The position numbers were made by a program, and so were the translations under genes. Below are positions 41,702-47,057 of a stretch of 47,057 bases of DNA, in pieces. The notes below the pieces were generated by a model. That model was not told the origin of the DNA and did not search any database. It saw only the letters and a list, made by a program, of their open reading frames with translations. Position 1 is the first letter of the stretch, and every line of letters begins with the position of its first letter. This stretch comes from FEN-987 sp964598845. Its GTDB lineage: Archaea; Thermoproteota; Bathyarchaeia; 40CM-2-53-6. The stretch covers positions 1 through 47,057 of the forward strand of contig CAZRDM010000016.1 of NCBI GenBank assembly GCA_964598845.1, in the 5' to 3' direction.

Positions 41702-42781
41702 TTAGAGTTGGAGCCTACTCCTCTCACCTAGGACGAAACGATAACCTTTGGGTAGAGCTTCCTCATGACCCACGATCTCGCTTTCTGGGCCGATGAGGCT
41801 ATCGATGATCCTCTGCTTAGCCTCTATCTGACAACCATCCATAACTATGCTGTTCTCTATTTCGCAGAAGGACAATCGACAGCGGTTTCCAATGCTCGTA
41901 TAAGGACCGATGTACGTTCCTCCTTCGATGACGCTTTCTCTTCCGATGTGGGCAGGACCTCGAATTGTTGTGCCCTTCTTGATCGATGCCCCATCCTGAA
42001 TTCTCACTCTTCCTTGGATCAATACCCCATCCTCCACCCAGCCCTTAATGTCTGAGTCTGCGAGCTTCTCGTCGAGGACCAGCCGATTGGCTTCAAGAAT
42101 ATCCTCAGGAGTCCCGGTGTCCTTCCACCATCCCTCCACAAACCTATGCTCAACAAAATGACCTGAGTTGAGTAGCGACTGAATGGCGTCAGTTATTTCC
42201 AGCTCTCCCCTCCAGCTAGGTTTCAATTTCACAATTGCGTCGAAAATCAAAGATGTAAAGAAGTAGACACCGACAAGGGCATAGGGACTCGGTGGATGCT
42301 TAGGTTTCTCGATCAAAGCCTCAAGCCTTCCAGCGGCATCAAACTTGGCCACCCCAAACCGCTCTGGTTCTGAAACTTTGCTGAGCAAGACCATCGCGTC
42401 CAATTTGCCGGATTCAAACTTGGATGCATGTTCTGTCACACCACCTCTAAGGAGGTTGTCGCCCAAGCATACAACGAACTTGTCGTTTCTAACGAAGTCC
42501 CTAGCAAGTGCTACTGCGTGGGCGAGGCCCTTCGGGTCTCCCTGATAGATATACTGCAGCCTCATTCCGAGCGCGGAACCGTCCCCATAGTATTCGCGAA
42601 CCTTCTCAGGCCAGACAGATCCTAAGATTATCGCGACATCCTTGACGCCGGCCTCGCGTAAATCCTCAAGCGAATACTGGCTGATCGGCTTGCCAGCGAC
42701 AGGTATCAGCTGCTTTGGACCAGTGTGTGTAAGCGGGCGCAGTCGGGTTCCATAACCGCCGTGAAGTAGAACTCCTTTCAT
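41702..42781 (-). CDS. rmlA: Glucose-1-phosphate thymidylyltransferase, long form with left-handed beta-helix
   Basis: This 359-residue enzyme makes dTDP-glucose from dTTP and glucose-1-phosphate. It has LHGGYGTRLRPLT (nucleotide loop), GPKQLIPV (K23) and CLGDNLLRGG (D108). After residue about 245, hexapeptide-like repeats (IQGRVRIQDGASIKKGTTIRG) form a left-handed beta-helix, typical of the long archaeal/actinobacterial RmlA type. The start ATG overlaps the rmlD stop by 4 bases (ATGA), a sign of translational coupling. Confidence 0.93.
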   Translation of the reverse strand: MKGVLLHGGYGTRLRPLTHTGPKQLIPVAGKPISQYSLEDLREAGVKDVAIILGSVWPEKVREYYGDGSALGMRLQYIYQGDPKGLAHAVALARDFVRNDKFVVCLGDNLLRGGVTEHASKFESGKLDAMVLLSKVSEPERFGVAKFDAAGRLEALIEKPKHPPSPYALVGVYFFTSLIFDAIVKLKPSWRGELEITDAIQSLLNSGHFVEHRFVEGWWKDTGTPEDILEANRLVLDEKLADSDIKGWVEDGVLIQGRVRIQDGASIKKGTTIRGPAHIGRESVIEGGTYIGPYTSIGNRCRLSFCEIENSIVMDGCQIEAKQRIIDSLIGPESEIVGHEEALPKGYRFVLGERSRLQL

Positions 42782-43659
42782 TTCGAACGACTCGCACGGA
42801 ATTTGTCCAGCGCTTGGATTAGCTTAAGCGGTTTTCTATCAAGGACGCCTATCGCCTTATGTACATTGAGTGAAGAGTTTGCAGGTCTCTTCGCTACCCA
42901 TTCAATTTCTGACGATGTCACGGGCTCTACCAAGATGGAGTCAAGATCGAAAGTCTTCGCGATTTGCAATGCAAAATTGTAGCGATCGATGGGAGTCGCA
43001 CCTGCCAGATGCAGGATTCCTTCGTACCGCTTCCCAGCCAAATCTATGAGCATTTCAGCTAGGTTATTATTCAGCGTTGGGGAGGCGCATTGATCTGTCG
43101 CAGCCTTCAAAGGTTGACCAGACCGCAGTCTGTGGAGAACCAAGGTTGCGAAGTTTGGTCTGTGTTCTCTTCCCCAACCGAATAATACGCTAGTCCTTGC
43201 AACGCAATATCTCGCGCTGCTCTCTTTGATCAATTGCTCTCCAAGGAATTTCGATTCGGCGTAGCAATTGATGGGATGGGGTTGGTCCTCTTCTTTGTAC
43301 TCACCTCTCTTGCCATCGAACACATAGTCTGTTGAGAGATAGATCACATAGGCTCCCAGTTGACTTGCTTTCTCCGCGATTTTTCCTGTCGCTTCGCCGT
43401 TAACGAGTTTCGCAAGGTGCGGATTTCTTTCGCACATGTCCACGTCGGTCATGGCAGCGGCGTGAAATATGAGCTCAGGTCTCGCCTTCTCTATCACGGC
43501 TTGGAGATGGCTCAGATTAGCAAGATCCAACCGGATCGGATTACCGGCGAGCGGTTTGTGTGTTCCGTATCCCGAGTGAACTTCGTGGCCCGATTCCGAC
43601 AATAAATGAACTAGTTCCGCGCCCAATAATCCGCTGCTGCCCGTCACTAAGATTCGCAA
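42778..43659 (-). CDS. rmlD: dTDP-4-dehydrorhamnose reductase
   Basis: This 293-residue SDR protein reduces dTDP-4-keto-L-rhamnose to dTDP-L-rhamnose. It has VTGSSGLLG (5-13), HAAAMTDVDMCE, LSTDYVFDG (108-116) and the catalytic NCYAESK (Y133, K137). It is the middle gene of the rmlB-rmlD-rmlA operon, 22 bases after rmlB and overlapping rmlA. Confidence 0.93.
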   Translation of the reverse strand: MRILVTGSSGLLGAELVHLLSESGHEVHSGYGTHKPLAGNPIRLDLANLSHLQAVIEKARPELIFHAAAMTDVDMCERNPHLAKLVNGEATGKIAEKASQLGAYVIYLSTDYVFDGKRGEYKEEDQPHPINCYAESKFLGEQLIKESSARYCVARTSVLFGWGREHRPNFATLVLHRLRSGQPLKAATDQCASPTLNNNLAEMLIDLAGKRYEGILHLAGATPIDRYNFALQIAKTFDLDSILVEPVTSSEIEWVAKRPANSSLNVHKAIGVLDRKPLKLIQALDKFRASRSK

Positions 43660-43681
43660 TTTGTGTTACCGTACGCGTGTT

Positions 43682-44686
43682 CTACCATTTTTCTTTCCAA
43701 GGTGTAGCCGAAAGTATTCTATCAGTTATGAGCGGTTTCCACCACCACTCGTTTTTGACATACCAGACTATGGTTTCGCGAAGTGCTTCATGGAAGGTGT
43801 GGCTAGGGGTCCATCCGAGGTCCCTCCTAATTCGACTTGAGTCGAGACTGTAACGATAGTCATGTCCAGGTCTCTCTTCTACAAATTCGATCAAATCTGG
43901 GGACTTATCCAAGGCTCTGAGTATCAACCTTGCAACATCAATGTTCGCGATCTCATTTCCGCCCGATACATTATATAGAGTTCCGCTCTCAGCCTTTTCG
44001 ATTGCAAGCATGATAGCCTCACAGAAATCTTCCACGTAGATCCAGTCGCGGATTTGTCTTCCGTCACCATATATCGGGACTTTTCTCCTGAGGAGAGCGC
44101 TCACTATGCTTTTTGGGATGAACTTCTCGGGGAACTGACGTGGCCCAAAATTGTTTGTGCATCTTAGGATTACTGTTTCCAAGCCGTAAGTTCTCCGATA
44201 GGCTTGAACGAAGATGTCAGCTGCGCCCTTAGATGCGGCGTATGGACTCGAAGCCAGTAGTCTATCGTCTTCAGTGAAGCTTGTGACGTCCGGAGTGGGC
44301 CCATAGACTTCGTCGGTGGAGATGTGAATGAATTTTCTGAGTTTGTGTTTTCTTGCACTCTCGAGAAGAGTAAAAGTTCCAAGGACATTACTATGTAGAA
44401 AATCTGCGGGACTTGAGATGCTTCTGTCAACATGTGTTTCTGCGGCAAAGTGAATCACGACATCGCAGTCGCTGATAAGTTTCTCAACGGTTTTTGAATC
44501 GGTGATGTCTGCTTTCTGGAAGTGATACCTTTCGGTGCTCTCCACATTAGCAAGATTATGGGGATTAGCTCCATATGATATCGAGTCCAAGTTGACGACT
44601 CTGGCAGTGTCCCAAGTTCTGAGAACATAGTGGATAAAATTGCTGCCAATGAAACCCAAACCTCCGGTAATCAGTAGTTTTTCCAA
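43682..44686 (-). CDS. rmlB: dTDP-glucose 4,6-dehydratase
   Basis: This 334-residue enzyme converts dTDP-glucose to dTDP-4-keto-6-deoxyglucose. It has TGGLGFIGSN (7-16), the dehydratase triad HISTDEVYG (T124, D125, E126), and YAASK (Y149, K153). NNFGPRQFPEKFIP is the conserved substrate loop. It is the first gene of the three-gene minus-strand rml operon. Its promoter must lie in 44687-45086, although I see no strong TATA box there. Confidence 0.95.
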   Translation of the reverse strand: MEKLLITGGLGFIGSNFIHYVLRTWDTARVVNLDSISYGANPHNLANVESTERYHFQKADITDSKTVEKLISDCDVVIHFAAETHVDRSISSPADFLHSNVLGTFTLLESARKHKLRKFIHISTDEVYGPTPDVTSFTEDDRLLASSPYAASKGAADIFVQAYRRTYGLETVILRCTNNFGPRQFPEKFIPKSIVSALLRRKVPIYGDGRQIRDWIYVEDFCEAIMLAIEKAESGTLYNVSGGNEIANIDVARLILRALDKSPDLIEFVEERPGHDYRYSLDSSRIRRDLGWTPSHTFHEALRETIVWYVKNEWWWKPLITDRILSATPWKEKW

Positions 44687-45086
44687 TCCAATGCTCCTGC
44701 CATCGCCAGTTCCAATGACTAAGTCACAAATCCCATTTAGCTTTGCTCAGGCTATCTAGGGGCGAGGCTTCTTGAATCTGGAATGGGAAGCTGGTTCACC
44801 GAACACATTAGCACTTCTGATTTTGGTAGAGTCGAGCTGTTTCGCAATGCTCCATCCTTGCCTGTAGTAGTCCGAGGAAGATGCTGAGACAATAGATGGT
44901 GAATCCGAAATGACATATGGAATCACCACAAACGTGAAGCCTCTGTAAAGAGACAGGTTCATGAGGTCGTCCGGGCGAGGAAGACGACTCTATCTGATCT
45001 TCAAGCTCTTGAATCGCCTTAAGTATGAGAAAGCTTTGTGGGTTTTTCGTTACGAGGCTGCTCAAGTCCAGAGAATCTGAATTTGG
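44687..45086. other. 400-bp gap with short protein-like frames only
   Basis: This space between rmlB and the flippase holds both promoters. On the plus strand a 39-codon frame from ATG 44961 to 45080 reads protein-like in its middle (LYLIFKLLNRLKYEKALWVF), but it has no ribosome site and stops just before the flippase. Upstream plus-strand frames are interrupted by stops. It may be a remnant of a lost glycan gene or chance. Confidence 0.35.
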
Positions 45087-46658
45087 ATGGTTGTCAACGC
45101 AAACTTGGAAAGCCCATTCTCCGTCGCAAGAGGCGCAACATCTCTCTACATAGCTAATGTGGTTGTGCTTCTTGCTAACACCCTCTATTTTCTTGTCCTG
45201 ACGAACATTCTCCGATCGACCTTGGATGTGGGAATCGTTACTGCCCTGAACATAATGATTTGGCTCCTCGTGACGATCTGCATTCTTGCGCAACCTATCA
45301 CTGTTCAGTCCCCAATACCTGCGCCCTTGGCAGTGTTGAAATTCATCCCGGAGATGCTGGCCAAAAATTCGCGAACAGCGAGCGTCAAGATCTTCAAGAT
45401 CTCATTGGCCTTCGCGGGCATCGTAAGTGGAGGGCTTGCAGTGATTCTGGTTGTATCGCCAAATGTTGCTATTCTGTTGATGGGAGGAGAGGTCTTGCCC
45501 GAATTCGTCAGACTTTCCGCAGTGGATGTGTTTCTACTTTCACTGGGGCAGATTTGTCTCGGAACTCTCATCGCGTTAGGCGATATGAAGAGGGCGACTT
45601 CGTACATCATTCTTTGGAGTATTGCCCGCTACGCTTTGGCCTCTTTGCTGCTGGTTCCGTATTCCATCGTTGGCGTCCTATTGGGATGGATACTGGGAGA
45701 CGCGCTCTTTCTAATCGCTGCTCTCCTGACATCGATCCGCGACATTCACGCATCATCTGACAATTCAGGGTTTTCTCTTTACCAGCTTTCGCGCTATTCG
45801 TTCTACACGCTCTTCAGCGCCTTGATGGGCTTCGGCATCAATCAGGCCGACAAGATCTTCGCGCTGGCACAGCGGGGACTACAGGAGCTCGCGATCTACA
45901 ATGTGGCAATCGTTGCTGCTAGTTTCGTTGGCTTCGCACCATACGCCCTCTTAACAATTCTCTTACCTACTCTTTCAGCTCTGTGTGCATCAAGGAAAAC
46001 CAAGGATATGCGTGAAATGATTCGCTCCTACACTCGCTATGTGTCGATTGTCGTGATTCCGATCGCTGTTGGATTCGCTTCAGTAACTGAGGTTGCATTG
46101 AGGATTTTCGGACCGGAATACACCAGTGGCTTCGTTCCGTCAGTCATAGTTTCGCTAGCTACGGGCTTGACTGCAATAAGCGCGATCTACGCTGCGGTAC
46201 TTCTTGCGATAGGCGAGCTGAGATGGTACACCGCCGCCAACTTGCTTGGCCTCGCCGGACTATTCGCATTGTCAGCCTTACTGACTCCTGTCTTGGGACT
46301 ACGCGGGCCTGCTATAGGAAGAGCTGGTCTTATGGTCCTCACGACCGCGGTGTACGGGATGGCAACAAAGAGGCATGACCTTCTTGAACTCGACTCGAGA
46401 GCGCTACTAAGTGCTGCAGGTAGTGCGGCGTTGATGGGTTTTGTCGTTTTCGAGGGTTTGTCCTTGATTCATTCTTTTTATCTGAAATTCCTCACTCTGC
46501 CCGTCTGGGTCACAATCGGCGTCTTTGTCTACGTCGGTTTCCTGCGCGGCTTCCGACTATTGACGACTGGCGATCTTGAATTTGTACGCGGCATACTGCC
46601 AAACCGCTTTCGTCGACTCTTGCCAGTTATCGCAAAGCTAGCCGGTATCGATCTCTAG
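45087..46658 (+). CDS. Wzx-type polysaccharide flippase (MOP/MATE superfamily)
   Basis: This 523-residue integral membrane protein has about 12-14 helices spread over its length. The N-terminal VARGATSLYIANVVVLLANTLYFLVLTNIL and the central LYQLSRYSFYTLFSALMGFGINQADKIF match the repeated helix pairs of O-antigen/teichoic-acid flippases (the D-x-x-x-(L/I) spot after a Gln). It would move lipid-linked oligosaccharides to the outer face. It sits next to the rhamnose operon, so a rhamnose-containing glycan is a likely cargo. It starts at ATG 45087. Confidence 0.88.
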   Translation: MVVNANLESPFSVARGATSLYIANVVVLLANTLYFLVLTNILRSTLDVGIVTALNIMIWLLVTICILAQPITVQSPIPAPLAVLKFIPEMLAKNSRTASVKIFKISLAFAGIVSGGLAVILVVSPNVAILLMGGEVLPEFVRLSAVDVFLLSLGQICLGTLIALGDMKRATSYIILWSIARYALASLLLVPYSIVGVLLGWILGDALFLIAALLTSIRDIHASSDNSGFSLYQLSRYSFYTLFSALMGFGINQADKIFALAQRGLQELAIYNVAIVAASFVGFAPYALLTILLPTLSALCASRKTKDMREMIRSYTRYVSIVVIPIAVGFASVTEVALRIFGPEYTSGFVPSVIVSLATGLTAISAIYAAVLLAIGELRWYTAANLLGLAGLFALSALLTPVLGLRGPAIGRAGLMVLTTAVYGMATKRHDLLELDSRALLSAAGSAALMGFVVFEGLSLIHSFYLKFLTLPVWVTIGVFVYVGFLRGFRLLTTGDLEFVRGILPNRFRRLLPVIAKLAGIDL

Positions 46659-46710
46659 AACCAATGACTTTGACAAAAGGTCCGAATTTTGTGGAGAGAA
46701 AGTGTACATG

Positions 46711-47007
46711 TCACTCAGTCGAGAGCGGGAGTCCTCTGCATCCCACCTTGCCACGAATTCTGTGGTTGAAGTTGGGACATGTGAAACACTCCACGAATGA
46801 GACAACTTTGAGTTTGACGGGGCAGTCAACTGCTTCCTTCTTCATGCGGCCGAGCAGTTTGCCCTTGACGGCACGTTTGATGGCTTCGAGAGATTCTTTT
46901 GCGGCAGGGATTGTTTTCGTGGGCATCAAGATATCAACTAGGTACTTGTCATCTGGGCCCATTCGGACGGGCTTCGAGTCCTCAACCGATGGAGAAACTT
47001 CGCTCAT
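46711..47007 (-). CDS. Small four-cysteine protein
   Basis: This 98-residue protein starts at ATG 47007. A charged N-terminal region has DILMPTKTIPAAKESLEAIKRA. Four cysteines follow (C62, C74, C77, C90; FVECFTCPNF...GKVGCRG), which suggests a zinc or iron-sulphur site. It is a soluble protein of unknown function. A TATA-like CATTTATTG (about 47045-47053, minus strand) gives a start near 47023. Confidence 0.6.
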   Translation of the reverse strand: MSEVSPSVEDSKPVRMGPDDKYLVDILMPTKTIPAAKESLEAIKRAVKGKLLGRMKKEAVDCPVKLKVVSFVECFTCPNFNHRIRGKVGCRGLPLSTE

Positions 47008-47057
47008 AACGCATACAAGCTCTGAGATGGGGGCACATGCAACTCAATAAATGCCTT

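Noticed and set aside
44808..45293. A 161-codon minus-strand frame across the flippase start
   Set aside because: About half lies antisense to the flippase N-terminus, and the composition (many His, Cys, Ser) is not protein-like. Short protein-like stretches seem due to chance.
46664..47050. A 128-codon plus-strand frame at the right edge
   Set aside because: The opposite strand holds a better gene with a four-Cys pattern and a TATA-like box. The plus-strand translation is Ser/Thr-rich without features.
1..47057. CRISPR arrays, insertion sequences, integrases, rRNA and tRNA genes
   Set aside because: I looked for regularly spaced repeats, transposase or integrase motifs and tRNA-like cloverleaf segments in the gaps and found none.

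Overview
The window reads as a chromosomal segment of an archaeon, probably an uncultivated member of the TACK/Thermoproteota side (Bathyarchaeia- or Nitrososphaeria-like; the placement is inference). The signs are a mevalonate-pathway HMG-CoA synthase, KaiC/RAD55-type ATPases, an archaeosortase-like protein, TrmI with an archaeal layout, an AN1-zinc-finger site-2 protease, a PRC-barrel zinc-ribbon protein, and TATA-like boxes about 25 bp ahead of probable transcription starts. Many genes start with TTG or GTG. I found no rRNA, tRNA, CRISPR array, insertion sequence or integrase.

Layout. (1) 0.1-4.4 kb: a very large secreted surface (S-layer-like) protein with a PEF-type C-terminal sorting signal. 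(2) 4.6-7.7 kb: a single-pass membrane protein that joins a large extracytoplasmic domain to a cytoplasmic KaiC-like ATPase, then a soluble KaiC/RAD55 ATPase. (3) 7.8-16.0 kb: a co-directional set of membrane genes. It holds two double-anchored ectodomain proteins, three multi-pass GT-C-like glycosyltransferase candidates, a four-TM protein and an archaeosortase-like protein whose catalytic Cys position is Ser. (4) 16.0-21.0 kb: polyprenol-phosphate-type GT2 enzymes, a sugar epimerase, a nucleotidyltransferase-like/kinase fusion and a HAD phosphatase. (5) 21.0-31.4 kb: housekeeping and small zinc-protein genes. These include TrmI, a VOC metalloenzyme, glutamate dehydrogenase, AN1-S2P protease, a DUF2116-like protein, an ABC importer (permease and ATPase), PRC-barrel and SWIB-like zinc-ribbon proteins, and HMG-CoA synthase fused to a DUF35-like domain. 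(6) 31.5-46.7 kb: a surface-polysaccharide region with an AsnB-like amidotransferase, glycosyltransferases, glutamine-dependent NAD synthetase, a nucleotide-sugar dehydrogenase, an epimerase, the four dTDP-rhamnose genes and a Wzx-type flippase. (7) A small four-cysteine protein at the right edge.

How the genes fit together (inference). dTDP-rhamnose and other nucleotide sugars are made in region 6. Lipid-linked glycans are built by the GT2 and GT-C enzymes and flipped by the Wzx-like protein. At least one large surface protein carries a sorting tail of the kind archaeosortases process, and an archaeosortase homologue sits in a glycosyltransferase operon, as exosortases do in bacterial exopolysaccharide loci.

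The strongest candidates for something new are: the membrane-spanning ectodomain-KaiC fusion paired with a soluble RAD55 ATPase; the Ser-variant archaeosortase with its ectodomain partners; an AsnB whose essential N-terminal Cys is not preceded by a start codon although a Shine-Dalgarno sequence is placed as if it were; and a nucleotide-sugar dehydrogenase lacking the family's catalytic Asp.
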